In this document: one piece after another, positions 33,401 to 42,059 of the stretch
How the letters are laid out: the number at the start of each line of letters is the position of its first letter
Numbering within the stretch: the first letter of the stretch is position 1
Assembly (NCBI GenBank): GCA_963808705.1
Contig: CAWEHB010000018.1
Span: 1-64,000 of the forward strand
DNA: 64,000 bases
Direction: 5' to 3'
DNA from: JASHPR01 sp963808705
GTDB taxonomy: Bacteria; Actinomycetota; Actinomycetes; Streptosporangiales; Streptosporangiaceae
Notes under the pieces: model-generated
Told to the model about the DNA's origin: nothing
The model's input: the letters and a program-made list of their open reading frames with translations, nothing else
Databases searched by the model: none
Position numbers and translations under genes: made by a program

Positions 33401-34432
33401 TCAGAACAGCAGGCTGGACAGCGTGGCCCGGGCCTTGGTGACGCGCGGGTCCCGGGGCGGGAAGGCCCCGAACAGCCGGAGCAGGTGCAGCCGGGCCTGG
33501 TTCCGCTCTGCCCCGGAGGTCCGCCGGACCGTGTCGAGGAGCCGGTCGAACCCGGCCTCGGTCCGGCCCGTGGCCACGTCGATGTCGGCCATCCGGCCCT
33601 GCGCGTCGGGATCGTCGGGGTTGTCCTCCGCGTCCCGGCGGACCTTGGCCTGGTCGTAGGAGTTCACCCGCCGGATCAGGTCAACCTGCGCCAGCCCCAG
33701 CGTGGCCGCCGGGTGGCCGGGCGCGGACGCGAGCACCTTTTCGAAGGCCGCGGCCGCGCCGTCCAGGTCGCCGCGCTCCATGGCCTGCTGCGCCTCGCCG
33801 AACCCGGGGTCGGCGAACGCGCCGGCCGGGCCCGGGCCGCCGCGGCCCATGCCCGGCCCGGGACCGCCGGCCGGTCCCCCCGGCCCGGCCGCCTGCCCCT
33901 CGGCCGCGCGCTCGGCGTCCTGCGGGTCAGCGTCGGCGGCCGGGCCAGCGCCCGGGCCAGGCAGGCCGAACTGCTCGGCCGCCTGCATGACCTGGCCGAT
34001 CCACTCCCGGACCTCGGCCTCCGGCAGGGCGCCGGCGAAGAGGGGCAGGGCCTGCCCGGCGATCACCGCCACCACCATCGGGATGGACTGGACCTGGAGC
34101 GCCGCGCTCAGCTGCGGATTGGCGTCCACGTCCACCTTGGCGAGCACCCACGCGCCGTTGGCCTCGGCGGCCAGCTTCTCCAGCACGGGCGAAAGCTGCT
34201 TGCACGGCCCGCACCACTCGGCCCACAGGTCCAACACCACGGGGACGCTGCGCGATCTGTCGACGACGTCGGCGTTGAAGCTCTCCTCGGTGACGTCGAT
34301 CACGTAGCCGGAGCCCGCGCCGGCCTGGTCTGCGGAGCCCGAAGCCCCGGCCGCCTGCTGCCTGCGCTGTGCGGCGGCCTGCCTGGCGCCCAAGTCAACG
34401 GCACCGCGAAGGGAGAAATCCCGCGACTGCTG
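33401..34432 (-). CDS. Thioredoxin-TPR protein (YbbN/CnoX-like)
   Basis: A 343-residue protein: N-terminal tail, a thioredoxin domain with active site WAEWCGPCKQLSPVLEKLA, a glycine/proline-rich linker (about residues 165-230) and C-terminal TPR-like helices (AMERGDLDGAAAAFEKVLASAPGHPAATLGLAQVDL). E. coli YbbN/CnoX has a similar thioredoxin-TPR layout and acts as a chaperone-like holdase; this copy retains both Cys, so it may also be redox-active. AGGA precedes ATG 34432; a longer frame upstream is less conserved. Confidence 0.88.
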   Translation of the reverse strand, partial: QQSRDFSLRGAVDLGARQAAAQRRQQAAGASGSADQAGAGSGYVIDVTEESFNADVVDRSRSVPVVLDLWAEWCGPCKQLSPVLEKLAAEANGAWVLAKVDVDANPQLSAALQVQSIPMVVAVIAGQALPLFAGALPEAEVREWIGQVMQAAEQFGLPGPGAGPAADADPQDAERAAEGQAAGPGGPAGGPGPGMGRGGPGPAGAFADPGFGEAQQAMERGDLDGAAAAFEKVLASAPGHPAATLGLAQVDLIRRVNSYDQAKVRRDAEDNPDDPDAQGRMADIDVATGRTEAGFDRLLDTVRRTSGAERNQARLHLLRLFGAFPPRDPRVTKARATLSSLLF

Positions 34433-34539
34433 CATGTCTCTATCCTGCCGTATCCGCCGGAATGCCATGGCACCATGGCCGGCCCATCCGGCCTGCTCAG
34501 CTACTCGCCGGTGTCGCCCGGCGGCACGCTAGGAGGAAC

Positions 34540-36222
34540 TCAGAACGCCGGGGCCTCGAAGTAGCCGCCCCACTCCTCGCGCAGCGCGCCGCAGATCTCG
34601 CCCAGGGTCGCCTCGGCGCGGGCCGCGTCCAGGATGGGCTCGATCATGTTCGCCCCGGACCTGGCCGCGGTCATCATCGCCGCGAGCGCCGCGTTGACCG
34701 CCGCCTGGTCCCGCGCCTCCCGCCGGGCGGCCAGCTCGCGCACCTGCGTGCGCTCGACCTCGTGGCTGACCCGCATGATCTCTACCGGCTCCCCGACCGT
34801 GTCGGTCAGGCAGTTGACGCCGACCACCCGCTTGTCGCCCTTCTCCAGCTTCTGCTGGTAGGCGAAGGCGGCCTCGGCGATCTCGGCCATGAACCAGCCG
34901 TCCTCGATCCCGCGCATGATGCCGCCGGTCATCGTCCCGTCCGGGCTCATCGCGCCGATCCGGGCGAAGATGCTCTCCGCCTCGGCCTCCAGGCGGTCGG
35001 TCAGGGACTCGAGGTACCAGGAGCCGCCGAGCGGGTCGGCCACGTTGGCCACGCCGGTCTCCTCCATGATGACCTGCTGGGTGCGCAGCGCGATCTCGGC
35101 CGCCTTCTCGCTCGGCAGCGCGAGCACCTCGTCCAGCGCGTTGGTGTGCAGCGAGTTGGTCCCGCCGAGCACGGCGGCGAGCGCCTCGACCGCGGTCCGG
35201 ACCACGTTGTTGTCCGGCTGCTGCGCGGTCAGCGAGACCCCGGCGGTCTGGGTGTGGAACCGCAGCCACTGGGCCCGCTCGGTGCGCGCCCCGTAGCTGT
35301 CCCGCATCCACCGCGCCCAGATCCGGCGCGCGGCCCGGAACTTCGCGATCTCCTCGAAAAAGTCGATGTGGGCGTCGAAGAAGAACGACAGCCCGGGCGC
35401 GAACGCCTCGATGTCCAGGCCGCGAGACAGGCCGAGCTCCACATAGCCGAAGCCGTCGGCCAGCGTGAACGCGAGCTCCTGCGCCGCCGTGGCGCCCGCC
35501 TCCCTGATGTGATAGCCGGACACCGACAGCGGCTTGTAGTCGGGAATGTTCGCCGCGCAGTACTCCATCAGGTCGCCGATCAGCCGCAGGTGCGGCTGCG
35601 GCGGGAACAGCCATTCCTTCTGGGCGATGTACTCCTTGAAGATGTCGGTCTGCAGCGTGCCGTTCAGCTTCCCCAGGTCGGCGCCCTGGCGCTCGGCCGC
35701 GGCCAGGTACATGCAGAACACCGGCACCGCCGGCCCGCTGATCGTCATCGACGTGGTGATGTCGGCGAGCGGGATCCCGCCGAACAGGACGTCCATGTCG
35801 GCGGCGGAGTCGATGGCCACGCCGCAGTGCCCGACCTCGCCGAGCGAGCGCTGGTCGTCAGAGTCGCGGCCCATCAGCGTGGGCATGTCGAACGCCACCG
35901 ACAGGCCGCCGCCCCCGCCGCGCAGCAGCATCTTGTACCGCGCGTTGGTCGCCGCGGCGTTGCCGAACCCGGAGAACTGCCGGATGGTCCAGGCCCGGCC
36001 GCGGTACCCGGCCGGGTAGAGCCCGCGGGTGAACGGGTACTCCCCCGGCCAGCCGATCCGCTCGAAGCCGGGCACCACGGCACCGTCCGGCGGCCCGTAG
36101 ACGGGTTCAACCTCGAGCCCGGACAGGGTGGTGAAGTCCGCGTCGCGGAGCCGGGCCGCGTCGTACCGCCGCTGCCATCGCTGCCGGCCACGGTCCGGGC
36201 TCGCGGCGCCCTGCGCATCCAT
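34540..36222 (-). CDS. icmA: Acyl-CoA mutase large subunit, isobutyryl-CoA mutase-like
   Basis: A B12-dependent mutase catalytic subunit, 560 residues, without the C-terminal B12-binding domain. The family motifs TIRQFSGFG, GLSVAFDMPT, GTLQTDIFKEY, VSGYHIREAGAT and TNSLHTNALDE are clear. By my alignment the residues that set specificity in methylmalonyl-CoA mutase (Tyr89, Arg207) are Phe83 and Gln201, and the position that is Asp in 2-hydroxyisobutyryl-CoA mutase is Ala110. This is the isobutyryl-CoA mutase pattern. QQPDNN replaces the usual QxxYNN. A small IcmB-type subunit would be needed and is not in the window. ATG 36222 has GGAGG five bases upstream. Confidence 0.85.
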   Translation of the reverse strand: MDAQGAASPDRGRQRWQRRYDAARLRDADFTTLSGLEVEPVYGPPDGAVVPGFERIGWPGEYPFTRGLYPAGYRGRAWTIRQFSGFGNAAATNARYKMLLRGGGGGLSVAFDMPTLMGRDSDDQRSLGEVGHCGVAIDSAADMDVLFGGIPLADITTSMTISGPAVPVFCMYLAAAERQGADLGKLNGTLQTDIFKEYIAQKEWLFPPQPHLRLIGDLMEYCAANIPDYKPLSVSGYHIREAGATAAQELAFTLADGFGYVELGLSRGLDIEAFAPGLSFFFDAHIDFFEEIAKFRAARRIWARWMRDSYGARTERAQWLRFHTQTAGVSLTAQQPDNNVVRTAVEALAAVLGGTNSLHTNALDEVLALPSEKAAEIALRTQQVIMEETGVANVADPLGGSWYLESLTDRLEAEAESIFARIGAMSPDGTMTGGIMRGIEDGWFMAEIAEAAFAYQQKLEKGDKRVVGVNCLTDTVGEPVEIMRVSHEVERTQVRELAARREARDQAAVNAALAAMMTAARSGANMIEPILDAARAEATLGEICGALREEWGGYFEAPAF

Positions 36223-36248
36223 CACTACCTCCGAGCCGCATCCACGTA

Positions 36249-36270
36249 GATAGTAGGACGTCCTACTATC
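36249..36270. promoter_or_regulatory. Perfect 22-bp palindrome, probable operator upstream of the mutase gene
   Basis: Two 11-bp arms (GATAGTAGGAC and its exact complement) meet without a spacer, 26 bp upstream of the mutase ATG. Each arm contains TACTAT on one strand, a good -10 sequence, so a bound dimer would cover the promoter. The regulator is unknown. Confidence 0.65.
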
Positions 36271-36524
36271 TTGCTCAGTCTACGCCAGGTCCCGGAACGA
36301 AAAGTCCGCGGGCTGGCCCAACCGGATGACGGGCTGCGTCGTCTGTAGGTGTAGTTCTCGCTCGGGGGCCTGGCCGTCACGGAAGGCCCGGGCCGCCATC
36401 CCAGCGACGCGCCGAATGTGTGGTAGAACGAATGCGACATTGCGCAGGTGACGCGGGCCGCTCCGCGGCCGGGGGCGACGTCGCGACCCTGCCGGGACCT
36501 CGGATAGCGCGGTCGGCTCCGGTG

Positions 36525-37037
36525 ATGAGGCAAGGGAGCTCGGTGGCCAGGCTCCGCACCGACGACCGCGAGGCGGCCGAGGACCTCTTCAACGCCTGCT
36601 ACCCGAGGCTGGCCGGCTGGGTCCGCCGCCTGGTGGACGACGACGAGACCGCGCACGAGATCGCCTCCGAGGCCTTCACCCGGCTGCTGGCCCGGTGGTC
36701 GCGGCTGGACAACCCGCAGAGCTACCTGTACATGATCGCGACGAACCTGGTCCGGGATCACTGGCGCAAGTCCGGCCGGGAACGGCGCGCGATCCGGACC
36801 CTGACCGCGGGCGCCCCGCCCGACCCCGCCTACCACCCGGCTCAGGACGTGGACGTGCGCGCGCTGATCGAGGGGCTGCCCCCGCGGCTGCGCAGCGCGT
36901 TCCTGCTGCACTACTACGCGGGGTTCGGCGTTCGCGAGGTCGCCTCGATGCTGGGCCGGCCGGAGGGCACGGTCAAGGCCGACCTGCATCACGCACGCGC
37001 CCGGCTGAAGGCCGCGCTGGGGACTGACGATGAGTAA
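36525..37037 (+). CDS. ECF sigma factor
   Basis: An RNA polymerase sigma factor of the extracytoplasmic-function type, 170 residues from ATG 36525. Region 2 reads EDLFNACYPRLAGWVRRLV, AHEIASEAFTRLLARW and NPQSYLYMIATNLVRDHWRK. Region 4 reads GLPPRLRSAFLLHYYAGFGVREVASMLGRPEGTVKADLHHARARLKAAL. GTG 36543, just after AAGGGAG, is an alternative start. It overlaps the next gene by 8 bp, a membrane protein likely to control it. Confidence 0.9.
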   Translation: MRQGSSVARLRTDDREAAEDLFNACYPRLAGWVRRLVDDDETAHEIASEAFTRLLARWSRLDNPQSYLYMIATNLVRDHWRKSGRERRAIRTLTAGAPPDPAYHPAQDVDVRALIEGLPPRLRSAFLLHYYAGFGVREVASMLGRPEGTVKADLHHARARLKAALGTDDE

Positions 37038-38484
37038 CCCAGAAGACGACAGGATCGACGCCTGGCTGAACGCCGAGGTCGAGCCGCTCGCGCCGCCGCC
37101 CGGCACCTTCGAGCGGGTCCGGCACCGGGCGCACCGCCGGAAGGTACGGCGGGCGACGATGTCCGCCGCGGGCGCCGCGATCGTGATCGCGGCCGCCGCG
37201 GCGGCCCCCGGGATCGCGTCCACGCTGCTGCACCCCGGGCCGGCCCGGCCGGAGCGCCCCGTGGCCGTAGGCACGCAGGCCCCCACCTCCCGGCCCGCGG
37301 TCACCAGCAGCGGAAGCGGCGGCGTCAGCTCCGAGTCCAGCAGCCCGGTGCCGCCCCCCGGGTCATCGCTGTCCCCGGCGGGCTCCGGGGCCCTCGTGCC
37401 GGCGAACTTCCAGCCCACCTCGGTCACGTTCATCGGCGCCGCCGGCGCGGTGATCGGCCAGGCCGGCACCCCGGGCCACTGCGCCACGCCATACTGCACG
37501 TCGCTGGCGGGCACGTCGGACTACGGCCGCAGCTGGTACGGGGTCAGCGCGCCGGTCACCGGGGCGCCGGACGGCGCCCGGGGCGTCAGCCAGATCCGCT
37601 TCCTCAACCTCAGCGACGGGTGGGCGTTCGGCCCGCAGCTGTGGGTCACCCGCGACGGCGGCGCGCACTGGACGCAGGAACCGACCCACGGGATGCGGGT
37701 CACCGACCTGGAGGCGGCCGGAGACCGCGCGTTCGCGCTGTTCGCGCGGTGCACCGGGAGCGGCGCGGACTACGGGGCCGGCTGCACCAGCTTCTCGCTC
37801 TACACGTCAGTGGCGGGCACCGGGCAATGGCGGCCCGTGCCCGGGCCGGCCGGGCTGGGCCTGACACTGCCGCAGACCGGGGCCGGGCAGCCGGCCTCCG
37901 CCAGCCTGGTGCTCACCGGAGGCCCGGCGGGCGGTCAGGGCTACCTGCTCGCCCCGTCGGGTGAGCTGCTCAGCGGACCGCTCACCGGCGCCGCGTGGAC
38001 CGTGGCCAGCCCGGCCCTGCCGTGTCAGCCGGGCGCGCCCGGGCCCGGCGGCCAGCCCACCGGCGCCCTGCTCGCGGCCGACTCGAACCTGCTGGTCCTG
38101 GTGTGCACCAGCGCGACCGACGTGGCCAGCGACACCCAGACCAAGGTGATCGTCGAGTCGTCGGACGGCGGCGCGCACTGGTCCCGGGCCGGGACCGGGC
38201 TCCCGGGCGGGATCGCCGCCTCGGTCGCGATCCAGGCCCCGGAGGACCTGGTGGTGCTCGCCACCGACGCCGGCCTCTACCGCTCCGGCAACGGCGGAGT
38301 TACCTGGCAGCTGGCCCAGGCCAGCCCGGCCGGCGCCGCGGCCGGGGAGCCGGGGTTCAGCTACGTCGGCATGACCAGCCTCAGCAACGGCGTTGCCCTG
38401 CCCGCCGACCCCGGCCTGCACGAGGTGTTCATCACCACCGACGGCGGCAGCACCTGGCTGCCGCAGGCGGTCAGCGCTCCGTGA
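37030..38484 (+). CDS. Membrane-anchored Asp-box protein, probable sigma partner
   Basis: A 484-residue protein with a short cytoplasmic head (~40 residues), one transmembrane helix (about 44-66), a Ser/Pro/Gly linker and a large extracellular domain. The domain contains four Asp-box-like turns: VTRDGGAHW, SSDGGAHW, RSGNGGVTW and TTDGGSTW, as in BNR/sialidase-type beta propellers. Start overlap with the ECF sigma gene and this topology suggest a single-pass anti-sigma or sensor, but there is no zinc HxxxCxxC anti-sigma motif. The 3' end overlaps the MarR gene by 14 bp on the other strand. Confidence 0.75.
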   Translation: MSNPEDDRIDAWLNAEVEPLAPPPGTFERVRHRAHRRKVRRATMSAAGAAIVIAAAAAAPGIASTLLHPGPARPERPVAVGTQAPTSRPAVTSSGSGGVSSESSSPVPPPGSSLSPAGSGALVPANFQPTSVTFIGAAGAVIGQAGTPGHCATPYCTSLAGTSDYGRSWYGVSAPVTGAPDGARGVSQIRFLNLSDGWAFGPQLWVTRDGGAHWTQEPTHGMRVTDLEAAGDRAFALFARCTGSGADYGAGCTSFSLYTSVAGTGQWRPVPGPAGLGLTLPQTGAGQPASASLVLTGGPAGGQGYLLAPSGELLSGPLTGAAWTVASPALPCQPGAPGPGGQPTGALLAADSNLLVLVCTSATDVASDTQTKVIVESSDGGAHWSRAGTGLPGGIAASVAIQAPEDLVVLATDAGLYRSGNGGVTWQLAQASPAGAAAGEPGFSYVGMTSLSNGVALPADPGLHEVFITTDGGSTWLPQAVSAP

Positions 38485-38986
38485 AGTCGCCCGCGGTCAC
38501 CCGCAGCCCGCGCAGCATGCCGAACATCTCTTCGAGCTGGGCCTTGTCGTAGCCGCCCAGGCCGAAGTCGGCCGCCATCAGGTCGGCCGTGGCGCGCTCG
38601 ACCACCTCGCGTCCCGTTACGGTGATCTCGGCCAGTGTCCCCCGCCCGTCGGCCGGGTTGGGCCTGCGCACCACCAGGCCCTGCGCCTCCAGCCGGTTAA
38701 TGATGTTGGTCACGCTCGTCGGGTGCACCATCAGCCGCTGCCCGATCAGCCGCAGCGGCAGGGCGCCCTCCCGGCTGAACCGGAGCAGCACCAGCGCCTC
38801 ATAGCGCGCGAACGTCAGCCCGTGCGGCCGCAGCAGCGCGTCAAGCTCGGCGATCAGGATCTGCTGGACCCGCATGATCGAGGTGACGGCGGCCATCGCG
38901 CGGGAATCGCCGAACCTGCGCTCCCAGATCTCGGCGGCGCGCGCGATCGGATCGAACGGCAGGTCCAGTGGTTTCGGCACAGGCAC
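38471..38986 (-). CDS. MarR family regulator, resembles Streptomyces AbsC
   Basis: A 171-residue winged-helix protein: PLDLPFDPIARAAEIWERR, HGLTFARYEALVLLRFS, LIGQRLMVHPTSVTNIINRLEAQGLVVRRPNPADGRGTLAEIT. The conserved opening and its place near meaB and the mutase genes recall the Streptomyces coelicolor MarR protein AbsC, which affects antibiotic production and responds to zinc. That match is from memory and by gene order, so the function is inferred. Convergent with the Asp-box gene, divergent from the DUF2127 gene. Confidence 0.8.
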   Translation of the reverse strand: MPVPKPLDLPFDPIARAAEIWERRFGDSRAMAAVTSIMRVQQILIAELDALLRPHGLTFARYEALVLLRFSREGALPLRLIGQRLMVHPTSVTNIINRLEAQGLVVRRPNPADGRGTLAEITVTGREVVERATADLMAADFGLGGYDKAQLEEMFGMLRGLRVTAGDFTER

Positions 38987-39035
38987 AAGGTACCGGCCGC
39001 CGGGACGGTCTGCAGGCGGCCCGGGCTCACCGCAG

Positions 39036-39041
39036 TAGGCT
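39036..39041 (+). promoter_or_regulatory. Predicted -10 of leaderless DUF2127 gene
   Basis: TAGGCT, six bases, then GTG 39048. Confidence 0.4.
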
Positions 39042-39047
39042 GCGGAA

Positions 39048-39917
39048 GTGGACTGGAGCCTGCTCGCCTGCGGAACCTCGGGGCACGTGACCTACGCGCC
39101 GACCGAGGCCGGCGTGCGGGAGCGGCTGACCGCGCGGACCGAATCCGGCGAGGCGTGGCGCTGCCTGCGCTGCGGCTCGTTCGTGCCCGGCGAGGCGCAG
39201 GCGTCCGGCCCCGCGGCCCAGGCCCCGGCCGTGCGCCGCGGCAAGGAGGTGCGCAGCGCGGTCATCCTCCGGGTCTTCGCGATCGAGCGGTTCCTGCGCG
39301 GGCTGGCCGTCGCCGTCCTGGCGTTCGTGGTGTGGCGGTTCGAGTACTCCCAGGTGTCGGTCGAGGAGGCCTTCGAGCGCGAGCGCCCGGTCCTGCGCTC
39401 GCTGTTCGAGCAGCTCGGGATCAACATCGACCACTCCAAGCTGGTCGGCCTGATCCAGCATGCGCTGACCCTCAACCCGTCCACGCTCAGGTGGCTGGCC
39501 ATCGGGCTGGCCGCCTACGCGGTGATCGAGCTGATCGAGGGCACCGGGCTGTGGCTGGGCCGGCGCTGGGGCGAGTACTTCGCGATGGTGGCCACCTCGC
39601 TCGGCCTGCCCTACGAGATCTACGAGCTGGCCGAGAAGATCACCATCACCCGGCTGCTCCTGTTCGGCGTCAACCTGCTGCTGGTGCTGTACCTGGTGAT
39701 CACCAAGCGGCTGTTCGGCCTGCGCGGCGGCAAGCGCGCCTACGACGCACGGCTGCGCAGCGAGTCCATCATGGACGCGGCCATCACCGCCGCGGCCGCG
39801 GCCGACTCGCCCAGGGACGCCCCCGGCCCCGTCCTGCCCGCGCCCGCCGACGCCCCCACGCCCAAGAACGCCCCCGGGACCGCCCCGCCCGGCGCGGGCG
39901 GGGTTAGGTGCCGATGA
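39048..39917 (+). CDS. DUF2127 membrane protein
   Basis: A 289-residue protein with an N-terminal region holding CGTSGH and CLRCGSF, possible metal-binding Cys/His pairs. A DUF2127-type membrane domain follows: LRVFAIERFLRGLAV, two middle helices (LAIGLAAYAVIELIEGTGLWLGRRWGEYF) and a last helix (RLLLFGVNLLLVLYLV). The C-terminal ~60 residues are Ala/Pro-rich. It overlaps the end of the convergent meaB gene by 14 bp. Function unknown. Confidence 0.82.
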   Translation: MDWSLLACGTSGHVTYAPTEAGVRERLTARTESGEAWRCLRCGSFVPGEAQASGPAAQAPAVRRGKEVRSAVILRVFAIERFLRGLAVAVLAFVVWRFEYSQVSVEEAFERERPVLRSLFEQLGINIDHSKLVGLIQHALTLNPSTLRWLAIGLAAYAVIELIEGTGLWLGRRWGEYFAMVATSLGLPYEIYELAEKITITRLLLFGVNLLLVLYLVITKRLFGLRGGKRAYDARLRSESIMDAAITAAAAADSPRDAPGPVLPAPADAPTPKNAPGTAPPGAGGVRCR

Positions 39918-40851
39918 GCTTGTCGGCGGCGGTGTAGGGGTCGAGTTGGCCGGAGGCGACCTGCGCGGCGAGATCCTCCAGGTGCGACTCCCCGGGCAGC
40001 GCGCCCAGCCGCTCCCGCAACGTGGCCACGGCCATCGCCGAGATCTCCTCCCGGGCCCGGGCCAGGTGCCTGCGGTCCCCCTCCCCCGACTCGGCGAGCC
40101 ATCGGCCGTGCGCTTCCAGACGGCTGACGAGATCATCGATCCCGCTGCCGGTCACCGCCGTCGCGGCGACGATCGGCGGCTTCCACGCGTCCGGGCCGTA
40201 GGTTCCCATCGCCAGCATCGTGCGCAGGTCCCTGATCGTCTCCTGGGCGCCCGGACGGTCGCTCTTGTTGACCACGAAGATGTCGGCGATCTCCAGGATC
40301 CCCGCCTTCGCCGCCTGGATCGCGTCCCCCATGCCCGGCGCGACGATCACCAGCGTCGAGTCGGCCAGGGACGCGATCGCGACCTCCACCTGGCCGACTC
40401 CCACAGTCTCGATCATGATCACGTCGAAGCCGGCCGCGTCCAGGATCCGCAACGCCTGCGGCACCGCGAAGGACAGTCCCCCCAGGTGCCCGCGGCTGGC
40501 CATGGACCGGATGAACACCCCGGCGTCGGTCGCGTGATCCTGCATCCTGACCCGGTCCCCGAGCAGCGCGCCGCCGCTGAACGGCGACGTGGGGTCCACG
40601 GCGAGGACGCCCACCCGCAGCCCCTGGCCCCGGTAGGCCCTGACCAGCGCGGCCGTGATCGTCGATTTCCCCACCCCGGGCGCCCCGGTCAGGCCGATCA
40701 CCCAGGCCTGCCCGGTGTGCGGCGCGATCAGCCGCATGACGTCCCGCAGCTGCGGCGAGCCGTTCTCGACCAGCGAGATGAGCCGGGCCAGCGCGCGCGG
40801 GTCGCCGCTGGCGGCGGCTGAGACCAGGGCGGCGGCCGGGGCGTCAGTCAC
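39904..40851 (-). CDS. meaB: MeaB/ArgK-type G-protein chaperone of B12 mutases
   Basis: A GTPase that loads and protects adenosylcobalamin mutases, 315 residues. Walker A GAPGVGKST, VDPTSPFSGGALLGDRVRM, ETVGVGQVE (switch II), NKSDRPGA for guanine specificity, and a helical C-terminal dimerisation arm. GTG 40851 overlaps the thiolase stop by 8 bp, so the two are one operon. Its natural partner may be the mutase encoded at 34540-36222 or a methylmalonyl-CoA mutase elsewhere. Confidence 0.94.
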   Translation of the reverse strand: MTDAPAAALVSAAASGDPRALARLISLVENGSPQLRDVMRLIAPHTGQAWVIGLTGAPGVGKSTITAALVRAYRGQGLRVGVLAVDPTSPFSGGALLGDRVRMQDHATDAGVFIRSMASRGHLGGLSFAVPQALRILDAAGFDVIMIETVGVGQVEVAIASLADSTLVIVAPGMGDAIQAAKAGILEIADIFVVNKSDRPGAQETIRDLRTMLAMGTYGPDAWKPPIVAATAVTGSGIDDLVSRLEAHGRWLAESGEGDRRHLARAREEISAMAVATLRERLGALPGESHLEDLAAQVASGQLDPYTAADKLIGT

Positions 40852-42043
40852 CAGGGCCCGGCGCCGGCACCCGGAGCAGCAGCGCGTCGCCCTGGCCGCC
40901 GCCGCCGCAGAGCGCGGCCGCTCCCAGGCCGCCGCCCCGGCGCCGCAGCTCATACGCCAGGTGCAGGACGATCCTGGCGCCGGACATCCCGATCGGATGG
41001 CCGATCGCGATCGCGCCGCCGTTGACGTTGACCTTGTCCGGCCCGACGCCCAGCTCGCGCATGGACTGGATGGCCACCGCGGCGAAGGCCTCGTTGATCT
41101 CGATGAGGTCCAGGTCGGCGACGGTCAGGCCGGCCTTGCCCAGCGCGTGGGCGATGGCGTTGGCCGGCTGGGACTGCAGCGAGTTGTCCGGGCCCGCGAC
41201 ACAGCCGTGCGCGCCGACCTCGGCGAGCACCGGCGCCCCGGCGGCCGCGGCCGCCTCCGCCGACATCACCACGACCGCGCACGCCCCGTCGGAGATCTGC
41301 GAGGCCGAGCCCGCAGTGATGGTGCCGTCGGCGCCGAACGCGGGGCGGAGCCTGCTCAGCGACTCCGCGGTGCTGTCGGCCCGCACGCCCTCGTCGGTGT
41401 CGAAGATCACCGGATCGCCGCGCCGCTGCGGCACGAGGACCGGCACGATCTCCTCGGCGAGCAGCCCGTTCTTGATCGCCTCAGCGGCCCGCTGGTGCGA
41501 CCGCGCGGCAAACTCGTCCTGCTCGGGGCGGGTGATGTTCAGCCCCGCGTTGTGCCGTTCGGTGGACTCGCCCATCGAGAGGTGGTCGAACGCGTCGGTC
41601 AGCCCGTCGTGCGCCATGGCGTCGACAAGCTCGGCCGAGCCGAACCGGAAGCCCTGGCGCGCCCCGGGCAGCAGGTGCGGCGCCCGGGTCATCGACTCCA
41701 TGCCCCCGGCCACCACGATGTCGAACTCCCCGGCCCTGACCAGCTGCGCGGCCAGCGCGATCGCGTCCAGCCCGGACAGGCACACCTTGTTGATCGTGAG
41801 CGACGGGACCGACATCGGGATCCCGGCGGCGGCCGCAGCCTGCCGGGACGGGATCTGGCCCGCTCCGGCCTGCAGCACCTGGCCCATGATCACGTAGTCC
41901 ACCCGCTCGCCGGGCACGCCAGCGCGCTCCAGCGCGGCCCTGATAGCGATTCCGCCCAGATCCGCCGCGCTGAACTCGCTGAGCGAGCCAAGCAGGCGCC
42001 CGACCGCGGTTCTGGCCCCCGCGGCGATGACCGCATCTCGCAT
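40844..42043 (-). CDS. Acetyl-CoA acetyltransferase (thiolase)
   Basis: A 399-residue thiolase. The nucleophile Cys is in INKVCLSG, the His in IEINEAFAAV / GGAIAIGHPIGMSGAR, and the second Cys in ALCGGGGQGDA. Biosynthetic-type acetoacetyl-CoA thiolase is most likely by similarity to the gene next to mce in Streptomyces and mycobacteria. I start at ATG 42043, with TATCGT 7 nt upstream. Divergent from mce with a 16-bp gap. Confidence 0.93.
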   Translation of the reverse strand: MRDAVIAAGARTAVGRLLGSLSEFSAADLGGIAIRAALERAGVPGERVDYVIMGQVLQAGAGQIPSRQAAAAAGIPMSVPSLTINKVCLSGLDAIALAAQLVRAGEFDIVVAGGMESMTRAPHLLPGARQGFRFGSAELVDAMAHDGLTDAFDHLSMGESTERHNAGLNITRPEQDEFAARSHQRAAEAIKNGLLAEEIVPVLVPQRRGDPVIFDTDEGVRADSTAESLSRLRPAFGADGTITAGSASQISDGACAVVVMSAEAAAAAGAPVLAEVGAHGCVAGPDNSLQSQPANAIAHALGKAGLTVADLDLIEINEAFAAVAIQSMRELGVGPDKVNVNGGAIAIGHPIGMSGARIVLHLAYELRRRGGGLGAAALCGGGGQGDALLLRVPAPGPGD

Positions 42044-42050
42044 ACTAGAG

Positions 42051-42056
42051 ACGATA
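42051..42056 (-). promoter_or_regulatory. Predicted -10 of leaderless thiolase-meaB operon
   Basis: TATCGT on the minus strand ends 7 nt before the thiolase ATG. It lies within the 16-bp gap to mce, so the two promoters must overlap each other and the opposite coding regions. Confidence 0.35.
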
Positions 42057-42059
42057 CCC

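Noticed and set aside
34369..36249. A 626-codon open frame antisense to the mutase gene
   Set aside because: Composition artefact over a conserved coding region.
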